From Sambucus nigra (lineage: Eukaryota; Streptophyta; Magnoliopsida; Dipsacales; Adoxaceae): 64,000 nucleotides of DNA. The stretch covers positions 532,563,755 through 532,627,754 of the forward strand of contig OX422215.1 in the NCBI GenBank assembly GCA_949130495.1, read 5' to 3'. Position numbers and translations under genes: made by a program. Shown in pieces: positions 46,682-58,224 of this stretch (position 1 is the stretch's first letter; every line of letters begins with the position of its first letter). The notes below the pieces were generated by a model, which had not been told where the DNA came from, did not search any database, and saw nothing but the letters and a program-made list of their open reading frames with translations.

Positions 46682-46955
46682 AGTAAAACATGAAGGAAAT
46701 ATGACTGTAAATAAATAATGACATAAGGGATTGAGGTCATCCTTCGTTGCGTGTGTATAATTGAAGGAAGTTGGTAACCATATAGCCAGTATGGTTATGT
46801 ATTGTGAACGGTGTATGTGCACTTTTTTTTTTACTTTTGGTTCCTAAATTTTGATTGTATTATAATAGGAACAAATGTAAAATATTACGTTACACTTATA
46901 TAAAAGTTTGTTTAGCTATATACAACTCTCTTTATATCTTTAGTTATGATTTATA
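46682..46955 (+). other. Spacer between unknown ORF and F gag
   Basis: AT-rich. GGATGGTATACATATG at about 46959 resembles a damaged LTR-end/PBS junction (TGGTAT...), which would put the end of the F LTR here. No other feature seen. Confidence 0.3.
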
Positions 46956-47205
46956 TAGGATGGTATACATATGATAATCTGGCAATGGATCCCAACATCA
47001 AGAAGAGCATTAAAATTCTCAAAATCTACCAATTTCTCCCACTACAACCAAAGGTATAATGCGATGTTTACAAGAATTAACTGCACCGACCCAGTTGCAG
47101 TAAAATTTACCACCTCAATGCTTGGTTAATAATGATATCACCGAAGAGATGTGAATAATGAATGTACTCAAGAAATTTCTTCGACAAAGACCACCTCTAT
47201 ATTAT
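46956..47205 (+). pseudogene. Chromovirus F gag, N-terminal fragment
   Basis: In shifting frames: CLQELTAPTQLQ, NNDITEEM and then NVLKKFLRQRPPLYY, which matches the F-L-R-x-R-P-P-x-F/Y-x-G start of the chromovirus gag domain. The frame stops being gag-like exactly at 47206, where a copia-type LTR begins (TGTAAGGACA). The rest of the domain resumes near 48285. Confidence 0.55.
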
Positions 47206-48270
47206 TGTAAGGACATATTTTTATAAGTCCGTTATCAATTTATTATGTCATATACCGCTACACCGTCGAAGAACATTCAAGATCCATTTACATCAAGACG
47301 GATCCAAATTAATCAAGTTCTTCATTAAAAAGACCCTGCAAAGTTTACTTTGGTAAGGTTATGTTTTAAATACCTTAACTTTACACTTAGAGCTTTTGGG
47401 ATATTTTTATAAAATATTTTCTAAGTGTTGGAGCGGACTTTTTCGTCAAAATTTGAGAATGAGTATTTTTTCTAAGTATTGAAGCGGACATTAAAATATT
47501 TTTTTTACGCAACAGTCATTCAAACGACATCTGTACGTCGTTTGAACGACATGCCAATGTCGCGCGATGTTGTTCAAACGACATCTGCAAGTCGTTCGCG
47601 CGAGACTGCTATCTCGTTCGAACGAGCTCTAATACCGAGGAGGCACTTTTTTTTATTATAAGTACTCATTAAATGGTATCATTTTTAGTCCCAGCGTTTT
47701 ACAGAACAGAAAAACTGCGAAAGCAGAATCCTTTTTGACTTCTTCTTTTAGGGTTTAATCCCTTTTCACAAAACTCCCATATGCTTTAGTGAATTGTTTT
47801 GGTGTTGAAGAACACACTTTGTTGTGGTTTAATCTTTGTGGGGAGAACTCTACAATCGAAGAGCTACGTGTTATTGTGGAGGGAGTCCTTATAAAGTTCA
47901 CAATTGTGGAGAAGCCATTTTCTTCTTCATTGCTGACCACCTGGAGTTCTTGTGGGAGATTCCAGCCGACATTATTTCTAGCCGTTGCTTTGGAGGTTTG
48001 ACGAAGACACCGTACGTTACACTTGTGGGCGATTATCAGGTTGTATGTAATTCAATGGTCTTGTGAATTCTTCAAAATTCTAGAAATAAAAGGTTTTGCC
48101 CTTCGGGGATTTTTCCTTAATATTTGTGTCACATGCTTTATCTATTTATGGGTTGACACACACACACACATAGATGCATATTTAAGGGCTGATTTAATTT
48201 GATTTATATTGACTCCAATTATATATGTGTGCCATATTAGAAAGTTACGAATTAATTAAATCGGTATCAC
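47206..48270 (+). mobile_element. Solo-type LTR of the copia B family inside the F gag
   Basis: Begins TGTAAGGACATATTTTTATAAG, matching the minus-strand start of the B LTRs, followed by shared TATCAATTTATTATGTC, ACACCGTCGAAGAA and GATCC. Further along it shares the TTTTGCCC..GGGGATTTTTCC block. No copia coding flanks it, and gag reading continues on the other side. The right edge is not sharp and no clear TSD is seen. It contains a dense cluster of ACGTCGTTTGAACGAC-type palindromes at 47518-47630, with a TATA-like ATTATAAGTAC at 47657. Confidence 0.7.
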
Positions 48271-48284
48271 ACACCGTGTTTATT

Positions 48285-48640
48285 CGATTTTACAGAAAAA
48301 TGGTTACATCAAACACTTAAGGTATTGAATGGAGTAGGTATAATGCTTGAACTTAGGGTGGTGTTAGAAACTTATCTCTTTGAAGAAGAAGCATATTTTT
48401 TGTGTAAGTATTTAATTTGATTCCGTAATGTTAAGGGATTAGCTTGTGAACAGTTTAAAGAGATTTTCTTTAAAAAATATTTTTCAGAGTCAGTAAGAGA
48501 CCAAATAATAGTGGATTTTTTATGTTTACAATAACAGATGATATTAGCATAGTGTGAGTCTAGGTTCACAAAACTTTCTCATTATGCCCAAGATTACATG
48601 GACAAAAAAGCTTAAAAGTTAAACACTTTGAGTACATGTT
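48285..48640 (+). pseudogene. Chromovirus F gag, C-terminal fragment
   Basis: Resumes with EKWLHQTLKVLNGVGI and LRVVLETYLFEEEAY (the W-L and AAY-L-E-G-E-A-Y block), then CEQFKEIFFKKYFSESVRDQ, VDFLCLQQ and SRFTKLSHYAQDYMDKKA, the second half of the retrotransposon gag domain. Stops and at least one frameshift occur. The collinearity with the piece ending at 47205 shows the intervening LTR was inserted. Confidence 0.65.
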
Positions 48641-49062
48641 ACAAACTATTATCATTTTTTATTCTACCATTACAACTTCGTGATTTTAATTAGATAATAG
48701 AAGAAGATTCCTTTATCGAACGAAATCCGACATCTGGTGGATTTACTCGAACTACAATCCAACTTTTAACTCATTATAACCAAAAGGACCACCCTTAATC
48801 AAAACCATAAGATAGTCGGGTCTTTAGCCAAATCAATCATAATAACAGCGGACCCACGATACAATCTTATGACTGTGATAAAATAGGTCACATAAGTTCG
48901 TAATGAACGAAGTTACTACAATCTAACCCTATGATTTTTCTAATCCACACCCAAAACCAAATAAATCAAGCAACTTTATCAAATCCTCATTTTTTGTACT
49001 AGTTGGCAATTCTAATAATCATTCGTCTTAATAACATTTTCACGAAAAATGACAGGAAAAGG
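48641..49062 (+). other. Degraded gag-protease spacer of F
   Basis: AT-rich, no domain recognised; position corresponds to the gag C-terminus and zinc knuckle, neither of which is visible. Confidence 0.35.
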
Positions 49063-49070
49063 TGAATAGG

Positions 49071-49795
49071 TAGGGATGTAAATCGGGCGGGGTGAGTCGG
49101 GTTTGGGGTTTCTCAGACTCAGTCCAAACTATCTTACCTATGATCAAGCCCAAAATCGGCTCCTAAATATTATGTACTTCGACCCGATTTCAATTTTTTT
49201 TGTTAAAATAGTTTGAGTTATTATTTTTTTCTTATATTTCCATCAGGAAGAAAATGTCTACACTAAAATCTAATTGATACTTCATAAAATAAAATATATT
49301 ATTATGAAATGTATTAAATTAAAACAAGGGAAGTAAGAGTAACAACCTATAAAGGCCAATTAAATTTCATACACATGGCGTTATTTGAACACAACAAAGG
49401 CCTATTGTGATTTGAGCAATTAATAAATAAAATGTCCACAATGATATTAACCATAAGATCATAAAATTAAAAATCACATGTAATCTAATGGATTATGACA
49501 AATGAACATATTTTTAAAAAAAAAAGTAGTAAATGAAATCAAATAGTGAAACCTAACTAAACAATGCTAACATAAATATATCATATTATATAAAATTATT
49601 TATTTATTTATATATTTAAAGATCAGGCTTCAGAACCAATTCGAGCTTGGCAAGGTTTGGCTCAAGCTTGGCCTGACATTCATTCGGTATTAAAATTTTG
49701 TCTTAGACTCGACTTAAACACAAATAAATCTCGGCTAGAAAATAGCGGGTCGAATGGGCAGGCTTTGGGCTTGCCGACTCAATTTTGTACGCCTA
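49071..49795. mobile_element. hAT-like non-autonomous DNA element (725 bp)
   Basis: Starts TAGGGATGTAAATCGGGC and ends ATTTTGTACGCCTA: short imperfect terminal inverted repeats. Flanked by an 8-bp duplication, tgaatagg (49063-49070) and taaatagg (49796-49803), 7 of 8 identical; 8-bp TSDs are a hAT hallmark. Subterminal GGGT/GACCCG motifs at both ends and an AT-rich, non-coding middle fit this type. It lies between F gag and protease remnants, so it inserted into F. No transposase. Confidence 0.65.
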
Positions 49796-49803
49796 TAAAT
49801 AGG

Positions 49804-50240
49804 ACTCGCGGCTGGAATTTTGCAATTATACCAATAGAAAATTCGAACAACCATGATGTGGTAGAAGGTAATACATTTTTCCATAATTTCTTGGCTCATA
49901 TATTTTTCTATTCTGGATCATCGTATTCTTTTATTAGCTATGACTTCGCAACATCATTAGAAATATCTACTTTTACCTTATGTTATCCGTTATACATAGG
50001 AATGCCAATAGAGGAAACAATCATAGATAACCGAGTTTGAAAACAGTATACCATGAGAATCCAAACAAGAATTCTGATATTAGACCCAATAGTTTTGGAT
50101 ATAAAAGGATTCAAATTGATTATAGGGATGGACATTATATTATCACTTTGTACATATTGACCGTCATAAGAAATTAGTGATCTTTAAAAATCCCAGAAAG
50201 CTCCATTCTATTTTCAAGGTAAGAATAACTCTAATTCGGT
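49804..50240 (+). pseudogene. Chromovirus F protease region
   Basis: WNFAIIPIENSNNHDVVEGN, then IFFYSGSSYSFIS at the active site where chromoviruses have F-D-S-G-A-S-H-S-F: the catalytic Asp is replaced by Tyr (GAT to TAT). The C-terminal part ILILDPIVLDIKGF and LIIGMDIIL is present. Stops occur at 50038 and later. Confidence 0.7.
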
Positions 50241-51540
50241 GTTTTCCCAACTTTAAGAAAAATTGTCTCATCATCCTTTGCTATTTTAGATAAATATGGT
50301 GATGTATTCACTCAAGAATTATATGGTATACCCCCATCGAGAGAACTAAAATTTACTATAATGTTGTTACCAAATACCTATCCTTTTTCTATACCTCCTT
50401 ACCGCATGTCACCCTTATAATTGCGAGAACTTCAAACTCAACTTGATGAATTACTGGAGAAACATTTTATTCCAATCAGTACATCCCCTTAGGGAGCACT
50501 AATACTATTTGTGAAAAAGAAGTATGGAAGGTTTAATTTATGCATGGACTATAAGAAACTAAATCAAGTGACTATTAAGACTAAATATCTATTGCCTAGG
50601 ATAGAAGATCTGTTTAATCAATTGTGGGGATCCCGAGTATTTTTAATAATTGATTTATTATCCGATTGTCATTAACTCCATGTTAAGGAATAAGACATAC
50701 CCAAAATTGCTTTACGAACCCGGTATGACCATTTTGAATTTGTAGTAATGTCCTCTGGATTAACAAATGCACCTGCATCTTTCATGGACTTAATGGATCA
50801 AGTGTTTTGACCTTTGTGATATAAATTGGTAATTGTCTTTATAGACGATATTTTGATACTCTAAGAGTAGAGAGAAGATCATGAAGAACACTTGCTCATA
50901 GTATTAGAAACTTTATGTCAACACCAACTTTATGCAAAGAAAAGCAAGAGCAATTTTTCTTGAGAGAAGTGAAGTTTCTAGGACTCATAGGTTATTATCT
51001 TGTATCGTAGAAGGCTTTTCGAAAATTTCTTTACCTTTAATAAAGTTAACCTGAAAGGATGTTCGATTTTCTTGAACCCAAGAATGTGAACAAGCGTTCC
51101 AAGCGTTAAAAGAAAAATTAACCACTACCCCAGCCCTTACTATTCCTTCTAGTAATGTTGGTTACAATATATATTCCGACGCCTCATTACAAGGATTAGG
51201 AAGTGAACCTGTGCAACAAGAAAAGGTGATAGAATATGGGTCGTGTCATATAAAAATTCACAAATGTAACTACCAAGTGCATGATTTGGAACTAGCTGCG
51301 GTGGTTTTTGCATTGAATATTTGGAGATGTTATTTGTATGGAGTAGAATTTCAAGTATTCTCATATCACAAGAGTCTCAAATATATATTCAACCAGAAAG
51401 ATTTAAATCTTCAACAATAAGGATGGATTGAATTTTTGCGGATTATAAATTTAACATACAAGACTACCCAAGGAATGTAGTTATTGATGCTTTAAGTCAA
51501 AAATCGAGAGGGAAACTTAGTGGAATATATACTTTTATAA
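50241..51540 (+). pseudogene. Chromovirus F reverse transcriptase and RNase H, broken
   Basis: [71 protein letters not shown] and the FIDD box (VIVFIDDIL) are readable at about 50290-50860, with stops in between. RNase H follows after shifts: YSDASLQGLG (about 51176) and LELAAVVFALNIWRCYLYG, then FQVFSYHKSLKYIFNQKDLN, where the usual Asp-His-Lys-Ser reads Tyr-His-Lys-Ser. Confidence 0.75.
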
Positions 51541-52525
51541 AAAATAAGGGAGAGTATAACTTTTACAGTGAAACTTCAAAGATTCCAATTATTCTTAGAA
51601 ATATTATTGCTTATCTAACCCTCCAGAAAAGAATTTTGGAACAAAAATTGAATGATGTTTTCTTGAAAAATCAACAATAAAGACTGGAAGACAACAAGGA
51701 AGAGAAAGATTGGTTATATAACCCATAAAGAGGATTGAGATTTAAAAATCAATTGTGTGTACCCTCAGATCCCTATTTACAAAATGAAGTGCTAAAAAAA
51801 CTCATGATTTAAAATTTATGATTCATCTAGGAAGTACCAGGGTATACCACGTTCGTAAGAGGCAATTTTGGCGGCAATGCATAAAGCGAGACTTAATTGA
51901 TTTGTGGCAAGATGTCAAACATGTCAACAAGTAAAAATGAACATCAACACCCTTGAGTATTATTTCAAATGCTTCCTATTCTGGAATGATAATGGGATCA
52001 TATTATGATGAATTTTGTCAATAGATTACCCAAGACATCCTAAGGTTATAATTTAATATGGGTAATTGTCCACCGACTTACCAAATCAACCCATTTATGT
52101 GAATAATAACTATTGATTCTTTTCAAAAACCGAGTGACCTTTACATTCAAGAGGTAATTAGACTCCACAGAGTTCCCCTGTCAATTGTATATGGCAGAGA
52201 CCCCCAATTCATTGGAAGATTTTGGTAATCCTTGCAAAAGGCAATAGGAACCAAATTTCACTTAAGTATAACCTTTCACCCACAAATGAATGGACAATTT
52301 GAAAGAATGATTTAAACTCTCAAAGATATGTTAAAACCACGTGCTTTAGACTTATCCGATAATTAGAGTGATCATCTAACACAAATTGAATTATCCTACA
52401 ATAATAGTAATCAAACCAACATTCAAGTAGCCTCTTATGAAGCCTTTTATGGTAGACCATGTAATTCACCATTATGCTTGAATGAATTTGGAGAAAATAT
52501 TTATGGACACACAAATTTTCAATCG
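51541..52525 (+). pseudogene. Chromovirus F integrase, C-terminally truncated
   Basis: After shifts, IMMNFVNRLPKTS and IWVIVHRLTKSTHL mark the first catalytic region; VPLSIVYGRDPQFIGRFW carries the second Asp block, with Tyr-Gly-Arg-Asp in place of Ser-Asp-Arg-Asp; TFHPQMNGQFERMI has Phe-Glu at the Glu position. ELSYNNSNQTNIQVASYEAF, YGRPCNSPLCLNEFG follow. At about 52525 integrase coding ends abruptly at LTR-like sequence; the C-terminal part and any chromodomain are missing. Confidence 0.75.
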
Positions 52526-52939
52526 GGGTGTGACTCATTCTGTCCCACCCGACAAAATGGAATAAATCGCCCTCGCACAAGTTATCAAGGGTAATAACAC
52601 CCCTAAATACCCTAAACCTAACCTCGTAGAAGTATCGGAGCCTAAACCCAGCCTCACCTAAGTCCTAGAGAAAAACCACCCCAAATGGATACCGAAAAGA
52701 CCAAAAAGCCCACAATATCAAAATTATAGGGTCAAAAGTGAAAAGAAAAATAATTGCAAAAAGGCCCAAAATCTTTTTCAAGCACCTTTTGCTGATCGAC
52801 AAAAGGCTTTGGGGTCCTTCTACCTATCGACAGAAGAAATGTAAGAGCATTCGATCCTATCCATACATGTAGCAACGTTATGTAAAAAATAATGACCCTC
52901 GTCCTTTGGTCGAATGGAAGAAGAACCCTCCAAGTTTTC

Positions 52940-52949
52940 TATAAATAGT
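52940..52949 (+). promoter_or_regulatory. TATA box in segment H
   Basis: CTATAAATAG followed by a C-rich stretch, a good match to the plant TATA consensus. Confidence 0.5.
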
Positions 52950-53299
52950 GGCCCCCACCTCTCATTTCAGGCACTTTGAAAATCATTGAGAACCCAAAAA
53001 CTTGACAACGATTAGATTTTCTAACATTTTTCTCCCTTGAGAATCAGATGTACTCGATCTCATTAAAAACTTCACGAGGAAGATCGTACTTTAGAAAAGC
53101 CCCGTTACCCTCAAAAGGAAATCTCATACCTATGCGAACTCACTTTCGAGTACCAAAAGAGTCACACCTCTGCAGAAATTTTGAAAAACCAAAAACTTCT
53201 AGACAAAGCTCTACCCAACTAAGGATAAAAAAAATGCAAAAGTCAAGACTTCCAAACGAAGCTATGCTCCACAGAAAAAAGCAAGAAAAAGGGGACACT

Positions 53300-53318
53300 C
53301 CCCCCCCCCCCCCCCCCC
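53300..53318 (+). repeat. C19 homopolymer
   Basis: Nineteen consecutive C in otherwise AT-rich DNA; the length may be unreliable in any assembly. Confidence 0.9.
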
Positions 53319-53803
53319 ACCACAAAAAAAGTCAGCTTTGCAGCGAGGGTAAAAAAGCTCTAACCAAATTTCGGGGAAATACCACACACATATATTGGAA
53401 TAAATTATACATATATGTTTACCTCTTTTGGCCCTTCCTCATTTAGAGTTCTGGTTATGCAATTTATATCATTTATATTTCAAAAGCCTAATTTTTAATC
53501 CATCACCTTTATTAATTAACTTGACATACTTATGTGTTAAAACAATGTTAATAAAATGCCACAACAACCAATACAAAACATCAAAACATACTATTCAAAA
53601 TCTTAATGAGGAAAGTGTCCATGAGTTGAGTTAGTCCAAAACTTTACATCGAGTCCAAAACTTTGCATCGAGCCAAATTCTAAAATCCAACTACTCCCAC
53701 CACTTCTCCAAACGAATAAAGCCCATACATGCGATGACACCCGAATATGTGTTTTCATATCAAATACTCGTCAAATGTCGACCGGTGATTAGATATTATT
53801 TTG

Positions 53804-53858
<55 letters not shown>
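53804..53858. repeat. Compound CA/TA microsatellite
   Basis: About twelve CA followed directly by about fifteen TA dinucleotides. Confidence 0.95.
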
Positions 53859-53861
<3 letters not shown>

Positions 53862-53885
53862 CGGTAAATATGCTCCATTTGTTGG

Positions 53886-54218
53886 AGCTACATTGGCTTT
53901 GATCCCAAGTCTCCTTGGGTACTATGCACTATACCTACCTAAACTTGTGAAGCCCAAGCCTCATAATAAACCACTAAACACATTATTTCTTAGGGATGCC
54001 TCAATATCTAATACAAAACCGCCTATATATAATCCAAATACCCTTATATATTCTCCAAACACGTTATTAGGACTACATTAGCTTTGATCCCAAGGTATGT
54101 AGGTACTATACCGAGACAAAATCATGAAGACCAAGGCTTATAATATGTCTCTTGGTGTATTATCTATTAGGGATGCATCCCTCCCCAACCCATATAAAGG
54201 AGTAATTGGCCCAAGGAT
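53886..54218 (+). repeat. Imperfect tandem duplication, about 180-bp unit
   Basis: GCTACATTGGCTTTGATCCC..TGGGTACTATGC at 53886 recurs as ACTACATTAGCTTTGATCCC..TAGGTACTATAC at 54071, with CCAAGCCTCATAATA / CCAAGGCTTATAATA and CTTAGGGATGC / ATTAGGGATGC aligning further on. Confidence 0.65.
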
Positions 54219-55254
54219 TATAACACCCTTAGGATTCTAGCCATGTCGATAAGGGATACTTAAATCTCTGTTGGTGGCTTCTAGTCCATTCCTATAATGA
54301 ATACACTATAAAAACACACCCTAAATAGGCATTTAGTCCCTCCAAAAGTCCTAAAATTCCCAAGAAACCCAGGATTTGTCAAATTACCAAAATACCCTTG
54401 AATAAAGAATCATGTTAATATACACATTCCTATACTAATTAAATCCCAACTTTAACCTAAAATTCGACCAAATAACTTATATTTTATAGACTTATCATGG
54501 CCCAATCCCTTAAGTTTGAAAAAAAATTCCCATAAGACCCTAAAACCTTTAAAAAGTAACTTATAAGCCCTAAACTCTAAAAAAAACCACCCAAAACCCT
54601 AAATTATTTCCACTTACTTCCATGTTGATGTGGGACCAGCTGGACTGCCAACATGTCATGTACTACATGGAGTACACATGGTTCCCATTTAACCCCACAT
54701 GTATATTGGTTGAAACGTGAACAAAACCAGGTTAAAAATAACCTCCATTTCTACCAATGAAACCTCCTCCACCAACCCTATAAAATCAACCATTTACTCT
54801 TGAGAAAGCTCACTTCAGCTCAACACCCCTTTAAAGTAAAGTTTTGAGTTTTTATGCATCTCTATCATTATATGTGTGAATTTTGTTTTCTTTTATTTGG
54901 TTTTTTTTCACACTTATATAGAGTAAATTTATGTGGTTACATGTGAATGTTAATGCGTGAATGCACTGAATAAGTTTAAAAACCAGAAAAATCCATTGAA
55001 GCTTGAGCTTTAATGGCGGATTTAGCTTCCTCGACTTTAAACCAATTTCAAAGTGAGGAAGCTTAAGATTTGGTCCTCAGGAAACTAGGTGCAATGTGTA
55101 ATTGAACCAAAACCAAGCTTTAATGCCCCAAATCAAATTTTGAATTTTCCTGGCCTGAAAGTTTCAATTGATTTCAAGTTTTATACTCAACCAAAGTCCT
55201 TCAAACCATGCGTGTTTGATTGCATTTTCAACATAAAATCCAACCATTGTAAAA
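54219..55254 (+). mobile_element. LTR fragment of the F-upstream type (U3, TATA, leader)
   Basis: Starts near TATAACACCCTTAGG, has AAATTACCAAAATACCCTTGA and CCCATAAGACCCTAAAACC tracts, TATA box CCTATAAAAT at 54777-54786, and a leader that parallels 43.84-44.34 kb (GGCGGATTTAGCTTCC..CTTTAAACC, CAATTTCAAAGTGAGG). Parallelism ends near 55250, where sequence shared with the G LTR begins. Confidence 0.5.
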
Positions 55255-58224
55255 TTAGTCGAATCTAGCGGGTCATTCAAAGCGACGTTCACTATTGCTC
55301 GAATGACATTCAGTGTCATTCAAACGACGTCCTCCAGTCGTTCGAATGACCTTCTTATCAGGTCAGTCCTTCGCCAATAAAAATGTTGTCTTCATTACAA
55401 CCTTAGATCAAATGAGTTGTCGATCTAGGAATGATTCTTACCAGATGCGAGAAGGGTTTGGGGGGATAAGGGTTTCCTATTTTGTGAGAAATCTACTAGC
55501 CCCCACTTCCTTACTGGAGATGTCTTCCACTGTTCTGTTCCTTAAGTATAGTGAAAGCATTCATAAAAAATAATTATTCCCCCACTTTAAAGAAATATAT
55601 AGCTACGAAATATGTAAAACCTAGTTGTTGGGAGGTTTTTAATGTCCATTTGAAGGGGGGTTATTTAGAATAATAATACATTATTAGAGGTTTTGTAGAG
55701 GGTCTTTGGTGGGATTTCTTCGAGCTTCCATGGAGAACTATTTGGTGGATTTTTTTTGTGACTCCCTTTAGGGACAACTTTGGAGCTGGGGGAGCCACCT
55801 ATCTTCACGATCACCACCACCATCCTTGAGACCATTTAGGTAAGTGAATCTACTCTTATTATAGTTGAGACTCCATTTGATAAATATTATAGTCTTATTG
55901 TTGTGTATAATTAAGATTAGGATTATAAGAAATAATGAACGTTTTATGGGAAATAATAAACATTTTAATGGAATAAAAATGTAAGAAATGTTATTTTGGT
56001 GCATTTCTGGTGAAAAATAAATTAAATATTTTTATGGAATACAAATGTAAGAAGTGTTATTTTGGTGTATTTCTACTGAAAAAGAAATCATGAGCATTTT
56101 ATGGAATAAAAATGTGTAAGAAGTATTATTTTGGTGTATTTCTAGTAAAAAGAAACAACGAACATTTTTATGAAATAAAAATGTGAGAAAATGATATTTA
56201 TGTGTATTTATAGTAGAAAGAAATAATGAACGTTTTATGAAATAAAATGTGGAATGATGTTAATGTTGTCAAAGTGTGTAGGAAATAAATATTTTTAAGT
56301 TTCTTGCAAAATGGAGACTTCACGCACAAATGGACATTTGTTGAGTTTAAAGAAATTGATAAAATGTCGTTATCACTTGAAAAGTATGTTTATTGTAAAT
56401 GGTATAAAGTTTTGGAATGAAATGTATGTTTAATCCACTTGGTAGGATTTTAGTATTTAAAGTCCACCTTCTATGCATACCAACTCGTATTATTTTGATA
56501 ATAAATATGAGATCAAGTTTAAAAAAAGTCTTGTTGGGTTTTAACATAAAAAGAGGCAAACGAAAATTTTAGTCTCCAAGTTGTGTGGAAAAAAGGATAT
56601 TGAGAATGTGAAAATGTAGAGTATAAGACTACATGTGTTAAATGAAAGAAATGGTAATTTCTAAGAAAGAAAAAGTAGTTTTATGTAAAGGGTGACATTA
56701 AATAAGTGTTAAAATAGCTAAAGTGTTTTACATGTTAATTTGGAAACGTAATAACCATTTTAAGAAATAACACTTGTTAAAGGACTAAATTGCAAGTTTG
56801 GCAAATAAAGGGTAAATTGGTAATTATTTTAAAGTGGAACATTTTATGGAATAAAAATGTTAAAAAATGTCTTTACACTAATATGTGTGAAAAATTAATT
56901 AATTCCTAAAGCGTAAATGATTTTAGTATAAATCATGTGTGTGTGGATAAGGGACTTAAAGCATATAAGAAACAATTTTCCAAGTGTTAATGGAAAAATA
57001 AATGGTTAAGTTCGAGTTTTGGCTTCGGTGGGGTAAAAGCAACGAAATGGAATAATGTGGACATGGGAAAAATGTTAAACACATTAATAAGGACTCGCAT
57101 GAAATCAGGAATAAGCAAGAAGGGCCCAAAGCCCTTGGGCGAAAAGGCCTAAATCACTGGCTAAAGAATACAGTGTGCATAGACATCGGTGTGGAGCCCG
57201 TGTAAGTATACGGTAAAGGAAGATTACAAAAAATATAAAAGGGAATATGGAACATGTTAAGAAATGGGTTGTGTGGTAAAACGTGTTAATACAACCTAAC
57301 TTGAACGAATGAAATAAATGTTCTGGTAAAGGTGAAATGGACAACTAAATGTGTAATTATATAAGTTAAGGTGAAAAAGGGTAAAGTAAAGTGGGCAAAT
57401 GGGTGGTAAAAGTAACCTAAGTTGTTAAACTGGCCATATTTTGCATAAGTATGTATTAAAAAGTTTTCAAATGACAAACAAGTATTTTCTAACACGGTGA
57501 ATGCGTGTGTTGAAATGGTACTTGTAAATGAAAATACTAAAGTATATTTTAACGAATAAGAAGGGGCGATTTTGGTAAAGGAATGAGTTGGAATAAATCA
57601 AGCGTAGTGGTGTTACAGTGGAACTGGGTGTGTTAAATAAAGTTAAAAATGCTAAGTATGAATAAAGGAAGTTCGTACTAGATTAAGGTAAATTAATCTG
57701 GATTAGTAAGATTCTTCATAAGTAAAATGGTTAATACATTAGCATGTGTAATTATTAAAGGTTTACGTATGTAGATACATACATATTTTCACATGCATGA
57801 GATTGTAGAACGTGAATATTCATTTCTGTCGTTCGTTTCTATACTGTTTGTATAAATTCTACTGGGCATAAGCATAAATCCCCACTTTGTTACGACAGGT
57901 TGGGAGCAGTTTCGTATTTTGAGGGCGTTATACACGTATGCATATATTTTTTTATGTTTATGTTAGTTGCTCTGTTTCCTTGGGCTTTGGGGTTCTCCCC
58001 ATGGGTCCCTCACATAGTTTATCTTGAAACTGAAATCGCATGCTAACAAGTGAAATGGTAACTAAAATAAAACTGATTTAGAAACATTATATAGGTTTTT
58101 CCATTTCACTTCACTCCTAAAGACTCGATTCGGATCGGTTTGACCACGGGTAACCCATAAATCTGGGTCGAGGAGTTATAAATGGTATAATAGCTTTAGG
58201 TTCATGGTTACTTTTGGGTGTGAC
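55255..58224 (+). mobile_element. Left LTR of element G (5' end replaced)
   Basis: From AGCGGGTCATTCAAAG onward this is closely collinear with 61635-64000, for at least 2.3 kb, including the CGAATGAC palindromic cluster, CAACCTTAGATCAAATGAG, tandem repeats and the 57.1-57.5 kb stretch. The first about 260 bp of the right LTR (61374-61634) are absent here and replaced by F-type LTR sequence. The right end is placed tentatively at GGGTGTGACG (58215-58224), followed by TGGTGAGGTCAG, which could be a damaged PBS. Confidence 0.6.
55936..56250 (+). repeat. Tandem repeat in left G LTR, about 60-69 bp unit, 4 to 5 copies
   Basis: TTTTATGGAATAAAAATGTA then AGTGTTATTTTGGTGTATTT then CTAGTRAAAARAAA recurs near 55960, 56030, 56098, 56165 and partly 56235. 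The same array is at about 62395-62735 in the right LTR. Confidence 0.8.

Larger units (their letters stand above)
52526..53790 (+). other. LTR-like segment H with TATA box; no partner found
   Basis: Begins GGTGTGACTCATTCTGTCCCACCC against the truncated F integrase. A TATA box CTATAAATAG is at 52940-52949, about 100 bp after two TATCGAC/GATCGAC motifs (52793-52845). The 132-codon ORF at 53048-53446 contains a run of prolines encoded by the C19 homopolymer and is not a credible gene. Possibly the U3/R part of an LTR that replaced the 3' end of F. Confidence 0.4.

Noticed and set aside
53048..53446. 132-codon ORF with a proline run
   Set aside because: The proline run comes from the C19 homopolymer, no domain is visible, and the region is LTR-like sequence just after a TATA box.
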